Source of the DNA: Arenibacter nanhaiticus
GTDB lineage: Bacteria > Bacteroidota > Bacteroidia > Flavobacteriales > Flavobacteriaceae
Reading direction: 5' to 3'
DNA: 64,000 nucleotides
Assembly: GCF_900141935.1 (NCBI RefSeq)
Contig: NZ_FQYX01000004.1
Coordinates: 132,668-196,667, forward strand
A program made the position numbers and the translations under genes. The stretch's first letter is position 1. Each line of letters begins with the position of its first letter. Of the stretch, positions 34,416 through 42,773 are shown piece after piece. The notes under the pieces were generated by a model. The model saw only the letters and a program-made list of their open reading frames with translations, was not told the origin of the DNA and searched no databases.

Positions 34416-35954
34416 GTGAAGAATTATTTGAACTTATTCGATTTTAGTCAGAAAATAAACTATAAAAATGAAGTTTTAGCGGGGCTAACGGTTGCCATGA
34501 CCATGATACCAGAGTCTCTTTCCTTTGCTATTTTGGCAGGCTTATCTCCTTTGACGGGACTTTATGCTGCCTTTTTAATGGGGCTTGTAACGGCAATTTT
34601 TGGCGGGAGACCAGGGATGGTTTCTGGTGGTGCAGGTGCTACGGTAGTGGTTTTAATCGCTTTGGCTGCCTCTCACGGGGTAGAATATCTGTTTGCGGCG
34701 GTAGCTTTGGCCGGAGTGCTGCAATTATTAGTGGGGGTGTTTAAGTTAGGAAAGTTTGTTCGCCTAATTCCGCAACCAGTGATGTTCGGATTTTTAAACG
34801 GACTTGCCGTGATCATTTTTATGGCACAGGTAGCGCAATTTAAGACAGTAGAAAACGGTATAGAAGGTTGGATGGAAGGCTCGGCTCTATATATCATGGC
34901 TGGCTTAACCCTATTAACCATTGCAATTGTAGCCTTATTACCTAAAATTACCAAGGCAGTGCCTGCTTCCTTGGTCGCCATATTGGTGGTATTTGGTATT
35001 GTGTATTCTTTTGATATTGATACCAAGAAAGTAATGGATATTGCTTCGGTAAGTGGTTCCTTGCCTTCATTTCATATCCCAGAAATCCCTTTTACTTTAG
35101 AGACCTTGATGATTATTTTTCCATACGCATTGATAATGGCAGGTGTTGGACTCGTTGAGACGCTTTTGACCCTAAATATGGTCGATGAAATTACCAATAC
35201 TAGAGGGCAATCTAACAGGGAAGCGGCTGCACAAGGTATTGCCAATGTTGTCAATGGTTTCTTCGGCGGTATGGGAGGATGTGCTATGGTGGCCCAAACC
35301 TTGGTGAACGTCGGATCGGGAGCAAGAGCACGACTATCCGGAATTATAGGGGCCTTGACTATATTGGTGATTATTTTGGTAGGGGGGCCTCTCATAGAGC
35401 AGATCCCAATGGCTGCTTTGGTAGGGGTAATGATGGTGGTAGCTATAGGTACCTTTGAGTGGGTGAGTTTCAAAATCATCAATAAGATGCCCAAACACGA
35501 TATTTTTGTGTTGGTATTGGTCGCTGCCGTGACCATTGTGTTGCACAACCTGGCGCTAGCGGTATTGATCGGTGTGATAATTTCTTCCTTGGTATTCGCC
35601 TGGGAAAGCGCAAAACGTATTAGGGCCAGAAAGCATGTCGATGAAAATGGGGTTAAACACTATGAAATATACGGTCCGCTTTTCTTTGGTTCTACCGCTA
35701 CATTTCTCGAAAAATTTGATGTGGCCAACGACCCCGATGAAGTTGTAATCGATTTCAAGGAGAGCAAGGTGGTCGATATGTCGGCCATAGATACGCTGAA
35801 CAAAATCACTGCACGCTATCAGAAAGAAGGCAAAAAATTACACCTGAGACATTTGAGCGCCGACTGTTTAAAGTTATTGACAAATGCAGATAGTATTATT
35901 GACGTCAACATTATCGAAGACCCTACCTATAAGGTGGTTGTAGATAAGATCTAA
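34416..35954 (+). CDS. SulP family anion transporter with STAS domain
   Basis: This 512-residue inner-membrane protein has about 12-14 hydrophobic segments over residues 20-390 and a cytoplasmic STAS domain at about 405-505 (VDMSAIDTL region). The opening ALTVAMTMIPESLSFAILAGLSPLTGLY-type segment is the SulP signature. Transported ions in the family include sulfate, bicarbonate and dicarboxylates; which applies here cannot be told. The start is GTG: the overlapping ATG at 34411 runs into TGA at once. A terminator follows closely, so the gene is probably monocistronic. Confidence 0.92.
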   Translation: MKNYLNLFDFSQKINYKNEVLAGLTVAMTMIPESLSFAILAGLSPLTGLYAAFLMGLVTAIFGGRPGMVSGGAGATVVVLIALAASHGVEYLFAAVALAGVLQLLVGVFKLGKFVRLIPQPVMFGFLNGLAVIIFMAQVAQFKTVENGIEGWMEGSALYIMAGLTLLTIAIVALLPKITKAVPASLVAILVVFGIVYSFDIDTKKVMDIASVSGSLPSFHIPEIPFTLETLMIIFPYALIMAGVGLVETLLTLNMVDEITNTRGQSNREAAAQGIANVVNGFFGGMGGCAMVAQTLVNVGSGARARLSGIIGALTILVIILVGGPLIEQIPMAALVGVMMVVAIGTFEWVSFKIINKMPKHDIFVLVLVAAVTIVLHNLALAVLIGVIISSLVFAWESAKRIRARKHVDENGVKHYEIYGPLFFGSTATFLEKFDVANDPDEVVIDFKESKVVDMSAIDTLNKITARYQKEGKKLHLRHLSADCLKLLTNADSIIDVNIIEDPTYKVVVDKI

Positions 35955-35979
35955 ACGTAGATGTCCTAAAAATAAAACG

Positions 35980-36007
35980 CCCGTATCTTCTGGATATGGG
36001 GTTTTTT
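35980..36007 (+). terminator. Terminator of the SulP gene
   Basis: CCCGTATC (35980-35987) pairs with GATATGGG (35993-36000) with one G-T pair, followed by a T-tract; it lies 25 bases after the stop. Confidence 0.75.
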
Positions 36008-36030
36008 ATGCGGTTGAAACAGCGTTTTTA

Positions 36031-36114
36031 GGCGTTCCCCTATCGGGTCGCTCTTGCCGCTGTATCTTTTTTAAAGGCCCCACGGCCCTCTAAAAAAGGA
36101 TGCCGCTGTAATAG
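36031..36114 (+). repeat. Dispersed repeat, long-hairpin variant, copy E
   Basis: It starts GGCGTTCCCC like the other family members and continues with GCCGCTGTATCTTTTTTA and TAAAAAAGGATGCCGCTG, arms shared with copy D. The bases between the arms differ completely from copy D yet still pair (GGCC with GGCC), so the hairpin is kept. The right end is eroded (ATAGG instead of ATCCCTAACGC). Confidence 0.75.
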
Positions 36115-36441
36115 GACCGTTCTAGCAAATGTAACGATTTACATTTGTAGTAAGGGTCCAGTTGGCGCGTTGGCCATGGAAGTAGAGATTTTCAATTAGC
36201 AATAGACAATGAAATTAAAATCTAAATACGGTCAATGCTAATTTGGCATGGACAGGAATACAGGGAGCCATTAACAATAAAAAAAGTAATCAGTAAACGG
36301 TAACCAGTTGTCAGTGCTGTACGCCCCTATTTTAGGTTGACCAATTAAAAGTAAACGCACTTCAAAAAGTTACTATCCGATATATATAAAATAGGATCTT
36401 TCAAAATTATTGCTGTCTCCCTATTCTTTTCTGTACGGGCA

Positions 36442-36465
36442 CGAGCGTGACGCTCGCGCTAGCGC
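36442..36465. repeat. Adjacent GC-rich palindromes
   Basis: CGAGCGTGACGCTCG (36442-36456) forms a 6-bp stem with a 3-base loop, and GCGCTAGCGC (36456-36465) is a perfect 10-base palindrome. The block is conspicuous in AT-rich surroundings and has no T-tract. Confidence 0.6.
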
Positions 36466-36610
36466 GCCGAAAACAGCATCTACAATCTACCGGAAACTAA
36501 AAACAAACCTCTCAGAAGTCAGGTATGACTGTTTTTGGGTTGTAGTCAAGAATACCCTTTTAAGTCTGGATTCTTTAAACAATGATTAATAAAAGCTGTT
36601 CTTTAACACT

Positions 36611-36781
36611 GAAATCAATATTTAAAACCTGACAACGTTTATCAGGGAGGTACAACTCTTTTTTTATTGTTAATTGCTAATTGTTTATTGTTCACTGAGA
36701 AGCGTTAGGGATAGCGGCGGCATCCCCGCAGCGGAGCAAGGGATATAGCCAATAGCCCGCCCGACGCAGGAGGGAACGCCC
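36611..36781 (-). repeat. Dispersed repeat, full 171-bp copy B
   Basis: The 80-base core (36702-36781) and 91-base AT-rich tail (36611-36701) align without gaps, in reverse orientation, to 48826-48996. About nine mismatches were counted by eye over 171 bases. The tail includes a 19-base near-palindrome (CCTGACAACGTTTATCAGG). Confidence 0.92.
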
Positions 36782-36873
36782 TAATGATTATGCTAAGGGC
36801 TATGGAACTAATACAAGGTACGGACCAACTCTTATATCCTAAAAGTTTTGACTTTATTTCGTGACTTTGGAGT

Positions 36874-36918
36874 AAAAAAAATGGGTTTGTTACCAACGCG
36901 CCGTTGCAACAAACCCAT
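36874..36918 (-). terminator. Terminator of cytochrome c gene
   Basis: ATGGGTTTGTT (36881-36891) pairs with AACAAACCCAT (36908-36918). On the minus strand the stem runs into seven T residues, 22 bases after the cytochrome stop. Confidence 0.9.
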
Positions 36919-36939
36919 GTACTTGTAAAAATGTTATTT

Positions 36940-37422
36940 TTATAGCGATCTTAGATACTCGGCCAATGATCTGGCATCGTCTTCAGATAAGTTTTGGTTA
37001 AGCATAATAGCATTGTTGTACTCCTTTAATAGGGCCTTTGCAATAGGGTCTTCCTTAAGCATGCCATCAGGATTCAACATCATGTTCATCACCCATTCTG
37101 GGCTTCTTCTCTCAAAAACACCTTTAAGGGCAGGACCGATTAAACGTTGGTCTACCATATGACAGGCTACACATGCACTATTAAATAATTTTTTTCCTTT
37201 TGCAGCCAAATCAGCATCGATAGCCTCTGGAAAAGAGATAGATTTGATAGGGCCCACACCCTTGTTGCTCATGTCTACAGGAACACCTTCGCTTACCGTA
37301 GTAGTCTTCACTTCCTTCTTGGTACGGTTCATTTCAAAGCCGCCCTTTTTTTCCTCTTTTTTTTCTCCACAGCTGGTCATTAAACCAACCAATGCTAAAG
37401 CAATAAATATTTTTCTCATCAT
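36940..37422 (-). CDS. Cytochrome c family lipoprotein
   Basis: This 160-residue predicted lipoprotein has a signal peptide ending LMTSC (Cys18), a Lys/Glu-rich linker and a single heme-binding CVACH motif (Cys84, Cys87, His88). A Met in the NNAIMLNQNLSEDDA segment (about 136-142) is a plausible axial ligand. The C-terminal LAEYLRSL is a typical class I cytochrome c ending. It would carry electrons at a membrane surface facing the periplasm. Two adjacent Met codons are possible starts; either gives the same signal peptide. No oxidase or nos genes are adjacent, so the partner is unknown. Confidence 0.88.
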   Translation of the reverse strand: MMRKIFIALALVGLMTSCGEKKEEKKGGFEMNRTKKEVKTTTVSEGVPVDMSNKGVGPIKSISFPEAIDADLAAKGKKLFNSACVACHMVDQRLIGPALKGVFERRSPEWVMNMMLNPDGMLKEDPIAKALLKEYNNAIMLNQNLSEDDARSLAEYLRSL

Positions 37423-37459
37423 TTTAAGTATTTCGCCACTAATATAGCAAATAGATTAA

Positions 37460-38422
37460 TTATGGAAGTTCTTCTATGAATTTTAACGCTCTTTTTTCAG
37501 TATAAGTGACGTTGTTCTGATCATAAAATCCAACATGCCCTCCATAAAGCGGTACCTCTAGGTGTAAAAAGTTGTTGCGGTCTACTTCTTGGTAGGGGTA
37601 ACATTGATTCCCTAAAAAGGAATCGTTTTTGGCATTGATCAATAAGGTAGGGACTGCTATGGCCTTTAAAAATTGTCGGGAACTGCTTTGTTGGTAGTAA
37701 TCCATAGCATCCTTAAAGCCATGGGCCTTACTGGTGTAAATATCATCGAAATCCTTAAGGGTCACAATATTGGCAATATCCTGATCCGAAATCTTATCGG
37801 GGAATTGAGATTGTTTTATTTTAAGCTTTTCTACCAAGTTTTTTTTAAATCGCAGGGCATAGAGGGCATTCTTAGGTTTTAAGAGTTCTACGAGCGATGA
37901 GTGTAAGTTACAAGGGACAGAAACGGCAATAGCCGCCTTAATTTCCTTGGGAATGGCTTTTTCCTCCCCTAGGTATTTTAAGACCACATTTCCACCTAGG
38001 CTAAAGCCTTTTAAATAGATATGGTCATAATTTTTTTTGTGCAATAGGTATTCTACCACTGCGGCCAGATCTTGGGTCTCTCCAGAATGATAAGATCTAA
38101 ACAGCCTATTGGTTTCTCCGCTGCACCCTCTAAAATTTACGGCACAAACATCTACGCCATTTATGTTGAACTGTAGGGCGCTGCCACTAATGTATGGTCG
38201 CTGGGCATTGCCTTCCAAACCGTGCAAAAGTATGGCCACCCTATGGGTGGGATGGGTGGCAAAACTCCAATCTAAATCCAAAAAATCGCCATCCTTCAGC
38301 CTTATGCGCTCCCGTTCTTGAACCAGACCGTTGACCCTTCTTACCATTCCCGAGTATATCGTAGAAAAATGGCCGTTCTTAAACAAGAAAGGTGGGTTGT
38401 AATGTGTGGGATGAATGGGCAT
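37460..38422 (-). CDS. YheT family alpha/beta hydrolase
   Basis: This 320-residue alpha/beta hydrolase of the YheT/EMB8 group has the nucleophile elbow GFSLGG (Ser near 145). The oxyanion region HGLEGN (about 67-72) and the NFRGCSGE segment are characteristic. An Asp near 265 (NAKNDSFL) and a His near 295 (YGGHVGFY) complete the triad. Family members act as esterases on acyl chains, but no natural substrate is established. It precedes the cytochrome gene on the same strand by 37 bases, so the two may be co-transcribed. Confidence 0.88.
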   Translation of the reverse strand: MPIHPTHYNPPFLFKNGHFSTIYSGMVRRVNGLVQERERIRLKDGDFLDLDWSFATHPTHRVAILLHGLEGNAQRPYISGSALQFNINGVDVCAVNFRGCSGETNRLFRSYHSGETQDLAAVVEYLLHKKNYDHIYLKGFSLGGNVVLKYLGEEKAIPKEIKAAIAVSVPCNLHSSLVELLKPKNALYALRFKKNLVEKLKIKQSQFPDKISDQDIANIVTLKDFDDIYTSKAHGFKDAMDYYQQSSSRQFLKAIAVPTLLINAKNDSFLGNQCYPYQEVDRNNFLHLEVPLYGGHVGFYDQNNVTYTEKRALKFIEELP

Positions 38423-38494
38423 CTTTATGGTTGTATTGTTTTTATAGGTCTCATAAAAAGAAAGGCTTCTTTTAATTAGTCCAGTTGTCTGGGA

Positions 38495-39469
38495 TTATTT
38501 TGGATAGGTTTCCAATAATTTATGCTGTTCTTCTATGGCGTCTCTAAATTCAGTTTTTAAATTTTTCACCAAATCTGCTACGGTTTCGACAGATTCTATG
38601 GTGGTGACCCCTTGTCCGGCAGACCAGATAGTTTTCCATGCCTTGGCTTCGGTATCGAGCTCTTTGCCAAAATCTATCTTGGTATCTTTTTTTAGATCTT
38701 CTTCGGTAATTCCGGCAGCTTTTAAACTTGCCCCTAAAAAGTTGGCATGTACTCCAGAGACTGCGGCGGTATATACCACATCACTGGCGCCAGCCTCCAC
38801 AATCATTTTTCGGTATTCGTCTGTAGCATTGCTTTCTTTGGTATTGATAAAACGGGTCCCCATATAGGCTAAATCTGCCCCCATTTGCAAGGCAGTTGCA
38901 ATGTCTCGGCCAGTGCTGATACAGCCCGAGAGCAATATGGTTTTGTCGTAAAACTTTTTTATCTCGGCCACTAACGACATGGGGTTTATTGTACCCGCAT
39001 GGCCGCCTGCACCGGCAGCAACCAATATTAATCCGTCTACCCCGGCCTCGGCAGCCTTTTCGGCATGTCGCTTCTTTATGATATCATGAAATACCAGTCC
39101 GCCATAACTGTGAACCGCATCTACGAGTTGGGAAACCGCCCCTAAAGAAGTGATGATTAATGGCACCTTATGTTTTATACAGACTTTTAGATCGGCTTCT
39201 AACCTGGGATTGGTAGGGTGAACGATCAAATTTACGCCAAAAGGCGCTGCCTTTTTACCCGTTTCGGTTTCAAAACTTTTTAAGGCTTCCTTAATTTCTA
39301 TAATCCATGCCTCGAACCCCTCGGTGGTACGTTGGTTTAAGGCAGGAAAAGTACCAACAATACCATTTTTGCAGCATTCTATAACCAAATTCGGGCCAGA
39401 GATAAGAAACATAGGTGCCGCAACGGCCGGTAGGGATAGGTCTTTTATAAAAGATGCTTTTGTGCTCAT
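38495..39469 (-). CDS. Nitronate monooxygenase family protein
   Basis: This 324-residue FMN-binding TIM-barrel protein of the nitronate monooxygenase (2-nitropropane dioxygenase) family has family segments APMFLISGPNLV near the N-terminus, VAAGAGGHAG (about 150-159) and ALQMGADLAYMGTRF (about 192-206). The family oxidises alkyl nitronates, detoxifying propionate-3-nitronate, though related proteins act in fatty acid enzymes such as FabK. No fatty acid genes are adjacent, but a thioesterase gene is divergent from it across a 131-base spacer. Confidence 0.85.
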   Translation of the reverse strand: MSTKASFIKDLSLPAVAAPMFLISGPNLVIECCKNGIVGTFPALNQRTTEGFEAWIIEIKEALKSFETETGKKAAPFGVNLIVHPTNPRLEADLKVCIKHKVPLIITSLGAVSQLVDAVHSYGGLVFHDIIKKRHAEKAAEAGVDGLILVAAGAGGHAGTINPMSLVAEIKKFYDKTILLSGCISTGRDIATALQMGADLAYMGTRFINTKESNATDEYRKMIVEAGASDVVYTAAVSGVHANFLGASLKAAGITEEDLKKDTKIDFGKELDTEAKAWKTIWSAGQGVTTIESVETVADLVKNLKTEFRDAIEEQHKLLETYPK

Positions 39470-39552
39470 GTTGGTGTATGGGTTTAACAGATTAATAAAA
39501 ATGCTTCGCAGAAGTTAGTGAGTAAAACTGTCCTTCTTTCACAAAACTATAG

Positions 39553-39560
39553 TATTTTTG
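39553..39560 (+). promoter_or_regulatory. Candidate -7 box of the thioesterase gene
   Basis: TATTTTTG fits the TAnnTTTG consensus, 40 bases before the start codon. A CTG at 39528-39530 lies 22 bases upstream in place of TTG. Confidence 0.45.
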
Positions 39561-39600
39561 AAAATATTATGCGTGCATAACAAATGTAATAAATAAAAAG

Positions 39601-40077
39601 ATGTATTTAAAAGATTTTGAAATCCGATGGAGTGATGTCGATGCCAACCGGCATATGGCAAATTCTGCGTATTTAAATTTTATGAGTCACACTCGAATGG
39701 CGTTTTTATTAGAGCTGGGCTTCGATCAAAAGACGATGGCAAGGCATAACCTAGGTCCGGTCGTGTTTCATGAGCATATGTATTACTTTAGAGAGGCCTT
39801 TTTGGGCAAGCCGGTCAAGGTATCCCTAGAGCTTATGGGCTTAAGTGAAGATGGAATGTTTTTTGAATTTCATCATGATTTTTATGATGACAAGGGGGTG
39901 AATTTTGCCCACTGTGAAGTAATGGGGGCCTGGATAGATTTAAAAACTAGGAATTTGACCCCCTTGGAAAATAATTTTTTGGAGGCCTTTAATAAGGTGC
40001 CCAAGGCAGAAGGATTTAAGGCACTGACCAGGGAAGATACCCGAAAATTTGGTCGCCGACCTAAGGAGTTGGTTTAG
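39601..40077 (+). CDS. Hotdog-fold acyl-CoA thioesterase
   Basis: This 158-residue single hotdog domain of the 4HBT group opens with the signature WSDVDANRHMANSAYLNF, in which the Asp and His contribute to the active site. Family members hydrolyse acyl-CoA or acyl-ACP thioesters; the chain length is not predictable. Its last 17 bases overlap the convergent EamA gene on the opposite strand. It has its own upstream -7 box. Confidence 0.85.
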   Translation: MYLKDFEIRWSDVDANRHMANSAYLNFMSHTRMAFLLELGFDQKTMARHNLGPVVFHEHMYYFREAFLGKPVKVSLELMGLSEDGMFFEFHHDFYDDKGVNFAHCEVMGAWIDLKTRNLTPLENNFLEAFNKVPKAEGFKALTREDTRKFGRRPKELV

Positions 40078-40954
40078 GGGGCTTGCTCACTAAATACACC
40101 CCGACTATGACCAAAACAATGGCTATTATTTTTATAAAACTTAGTTGGTCCTTACCCGTTCCTATGGCAAACATAATACCTACTAGGGGCTGTATATAGG
40201 TAAAGACCCCAACCGTAGAAGCCTTTAGCTGGGTAAGGGCAAACACATTAAACAAGTAGGTTAAAAAGGTGGTCCCAATAATGACAAAAAGGATGGCTCC
40301 AATAATGTCCATAGGCAATTGTTGCCAGGCTATTTCCGAAAATTCCGAATAACTAAGGGGTAGGGTAATTAAAAATCCTATCGTAAACAGCCATTTCATA
40401 ATGGTCATTGGATGGTATTTTTTCAATAAACTTTTTACCAATAGGAGGTAAAAGCCAAAGCTTATGGCGTTTACTAAAAAGAGAAAATTGCCCAAGGGAA
40501 TATTAGGGGCGTCTTGTTTTACTTTTACCCCGAACAATATAAGGGCCAAAGCCCCAATAAGGCCCAAAAGCACCCCAAACCCCTTTTGTAAGGTTATTTT
40601 TTCCTTGATCAGTATTGCCGATAAAACCACTACGATAATAGGGGTAATCGTGGCGAGAACAGCACTGTTGATAGGGGTAGACAAGGAGAGTCCCTTAAAA
40701 AAGGACAGCATGTTAATGGCCATTCCGAAAATGGCGCATAGGAATAATCGCCCCCAATCTTTTTTGGCTATTTTTTCCTTTGGTCCCCAAAAGGATATTG
40801 CCCAGAAGAGTGCGCTAGCTCCCAAAAGGCGTAATAATATAAACCCAAAGGGTTTTACATGGTCGGGCATCACTCCCTTGGCAATGGTATGGTTTAAGCC
40901 ATAAATAATGCTGGCACCAAAGGCTGCCAATAGCGCTAGTGTTCTTTTGCTCAC
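40061..40954 (-). CDS. EamA (DMT) family transporter
   Basis: This 297-residue inner-membrane protein has about ten transmembrane helices in two EamA repeats (about residues 5-135 and 150-290), with the usual family turn at the end of each repeat (ALILFG; IVGVYLVSK). It belongs to the drug/metabolite transporter superfamily, whose members often export amino acids or metabolites; the substrate is unknown. Its start overlaps the stop of the upstream ArsC-like gene by four bases, so the two are translationally coupled. It converges with the thioesterase gene, overlapping it by 17 bases. Confidence 0.88.
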   Translation of the reverse strand: MSKRTLALLAAFGASIIYGLNHTIAKGVMPDHVKPFGFILLRLLGASALFWAISFWGPKEKIAKKDWGRLFLCAIFGMAINMLSFFKGLSLSTPINSAVLATITPIIVVVLSAILIKEKITLQKGFGVLLGLIGALALILFGVKVKQDAPNIPLGNFLFLVNAISFGFYLLLVKSLLKKYHPMTIMKWLFTIGFLITLPLSYSEFSEIAWQQLPMDIIGAILFVIIGTTFLTYLFNVFALTQLKASTVGVFTYIQPLVGIMFAIGTGKDQLSFIKIIAIVLVIVGVYLVSKPPKPTP

Positions 40955-41304
40955 GAATGGATTTTTTCCTTTGCCTTTGCAATGGTCGATTTGCTATTGC
41001 CAATAAAAATAGCATCCTCCATTAGAATAACAGGGCGTTTTAAAAAGGTATACTGTTCTAGTATCAATGCTTTGTAGTCTGTTTCGGTAAGATTTTGATC
41101 CTTCAGTTTCCGCTCTTGATAGAGTCGCGCCCTTTTACTGAACAAACTCTCATAACTTCCCGATAATGCTACCATGGCTTCAAGCTGTTCGGGTGTTATC
41201 GCTTCGGTCTTTATATCCTGAAGTTCAAAATCCTCTAAAGGCTGCAGTTCTTTGAGGATCCTTTTACAGGTGTCACAACTGCTCAAGTGAAATATTCTTT
41301 TCAT
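40951..41304 (-). CDS. ArsC/Spx family thioredoxin-fold protein
   Basis: This 117-residue protein has an N-terminal redox site CDTC (Cys10, Cys13) and the C-terminal segment LKRPVILMEDAIFIGNS typical of the ArsC/Spx/YffB family. True arsenate reductases have CxxS/R-like sites and act with glutaredoxin; the CxxC here is closer to Spx- or MgsR-like proteins. Neither arsenic genes nor arsR are near, so arsenate reduction should not be assumed. It is coupled to the EamA transporter gene. Confidence 0.82.
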   Translation of the reverse strand: MKRIFHLSSCDTCKRILKELQPLEDFELQDIKTEAITPEQLEAMVALSGSYESLFSKRARLYQERKLKDQNLTETDYKALILEQYTFLKRPVILMEDAIFIGNSKSTIAKAKEKIHS

Positions 41305-41475
41305 TTAAATTGATGTTTAATTTTTTATTTTTCACATTTTTCCATGCCAAACGGAGGTGTTTTGCTAAAAGCAATATGGATAATGCTAATTTTAGGGTAC
41401 AAAGAAACCTAATTTCATCGAATTGCACTATTTTTAATGCTTAGACTAAAGTTATAATCACAGAAAAAGCTAGCA

Positions 41476-41946
41476 TTGGAAAAGGTATTTGATATTTCGC
41501 TGAAGAATAGAAAATTATTATATAAGTTTTTAAAAGAAACCCCTAAGGAAAATCTATTGGAAATCCCGAACGGATTTCGCAATAATATCTGGTGGAATAT
41601 TGCCCATGTGGTAGTCACCCAACAGTTGTTGGTCTATAAGTTAGGAGGTCAGCAAATGAGGGTAGAGGAGGCCTTGGTCGATAAGTTTAAAAAAGGCACC
41701 GCTCCCGACGGTACAGCTACCGATGAGGAGATAGCACTGATAGGGGATTTATTGATCTCTACCGTAGAGTGGGCAAAAAAGGATTATGAAGATGGCATTT
41801 TTACGACCTATAACACCTATGCCACTAGTGTAGACGTAACCTTGGAAAAGGTAGAAGACGCTTTGGCCTTCAATAATTTTCACGAGGGGATTCACCTTGG
41901 TGCCGTTCTTGCCCTATCAAAAGTTGTTGGGGGTAAGGCTAATTAA
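41476..41946 (+). CDS. DinB-like four-helix protein
   Basis: This 156-residue helical-bundle protein of the DinB/YfiT type has metal-ligand histidines in WWNIAHVVVTQQ (about 39-50) and FHEGIHLG (about 137-144). Family members include thiol-dependent transferases such as bacillithiol S-transferase, and many have unknown function. No ATG is available: an in-frame TAA lies upstream and the first usable start is TTG at 41476. The 3' end overlaps the convergent DUF3298 gene by four bases. Confidence 0.82.
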   Translation: MEKVFDISLKNRKLLYKFLKETPKENLLEIPNGFRNNIWWNIAHVVVTQQLLVYKLGGQQMRVEEALVDKFKKGTAPDGTATDEEIALIGDLLISTVEWAKKDYEDGIFTTYNTYATSVDVTLEKVEDALAFNNFHEGIHLGAVLALSKVVGGKAN

Positions 41947-42686
41947 GATTTTATTTTTAAGGACAAATAGGGTTTTATCTCTTGAAAGGGAAGGTTTAAT
42001 AAAATAGGGCCATCAGCATAGGAGGCTACTTCGTACTGTTCGTAATACAGTTGAAGGCCTTCTTTTGTAAAACCAATATTTTCCGGAAGATAAAATACAT
42101 TGTTTTCGAACATAAAACCGGTAGTATTTATAGACTTGCCAGAGGGAATTTTTTCTTGTTCTCTAAATTTCAATTCGGCATACAACCGAAATTGATCCAA
42201 GTCTTCAATAAAATCCAACGTGTTAACTTCTATGTTTTTTTTCTTGTCGAAGTTAAAAAATTGGGTAGAAGTATACCCATGGGCCCCTCCGGTAAAGGAA
42301 TAAGAGTTGAGCTGGATCGTAATGATATTGTCGTCTTCGAAAGTGATGGCTCCATCAATAATGGCTTCCCAACCAACAGGTTCGTCGGCATACAGTTTTT
42401 TGATGTCCGAGAATCCATTGTTAAAAGAGCGAATAGCCTCTTCTATGGTGGATGGTTCAAACGCATCATCATAGGATAACATGGAAATAACCTCCTCTTG
42501 TAGGGTATTATTAATGATAGTGGCTAGGGCTTGGTTTTCTAGTGCCTTGGGGATATGAATACTAACTTTAGGGCAGTTGTCACAACTTGCCTCCTTAAAT
42601 TCTAAAGGCTCAAAAACAAGTTTGTCCTGGTTGGTACAGCTCCAAAAAATCAGTGGAAGTAACAAAAACGCTAATTTAGTGTTCAT
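41943..42686 (-). CDS. DUF3298 (RsiV-like) lipoprotein
   Basis: This 247-residue predicted lipoprotein has a signal peptide ending IFWSC (Cys17). The mature part has a DUF4163-like region (about 30-120) and a DUF3298 domain (about 130-240), including GGAHGYTST and the YEVASYADGP segment. The same domain pair occurs in RsiV, the anti-sigma factor that binds lysozyme, but here there is no anti-sigma region and no sigma factor gene, so the role is unknown. It faces the periplasm or cell surface. Confidence 0.85.
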   Translation of the reverse strand: MNTKLAFLLLPLIFWSCTNQDKLVFEPLEFKEASCDNCPKVSIHIPKALENQALATIINNTLQEEVISMLSYDDAFEPSTIEEAIRSFNNGFSDIKKLYADEPVGWEAIIDGAITFEDDNIITIQLNSYSFTGGAHGYTSTQFFNFDKKKNIEVNTLDFIEDLDQFRLYAELKFREQEKIPSGKSINTTGFMFENNVFYLPENIGFTKEGLQLYYEQYEVASYADGPILLNLPFQEIKPYLSLKIKS

Positions 42687-42773
42687 AAAATAAAGATGTA
42701 TATAAAGCTACAAAGCTACAACATCATTACAATCTCTAAAAGATAAAGGTAGAATTGTACAATTAAAGTGACT

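Larger units (their letters stand above)
36008..36873. other. Repeat-rich intergenic region
   Basis: About 870 bases without genes. It holds repeat copy E (36031-36114), a small palindrome (CAAATGTAA..TTTACATTTG, about 36127-36148), a partial tail match (ATTAACAATAAAAAAAG near 36271-36287, also found in copies B and C), GC-rich palindromes at 36442-36465, and the full repeat copy B (36611-36781). Confidence 0.7.

Noticed and set aside
36705-36896. 63-codon minus-strand frame
   Set aside because: It reads through repeat copy B and part of a terminator, so it is not independent coding sequence.
40951-41304. Arsenic resistance function for the ArsC-like gene
   Set aside because: The site is CxxC rather than a typical arsenate reductase site, and no arsR, arsB or acr3 gene is nearby.
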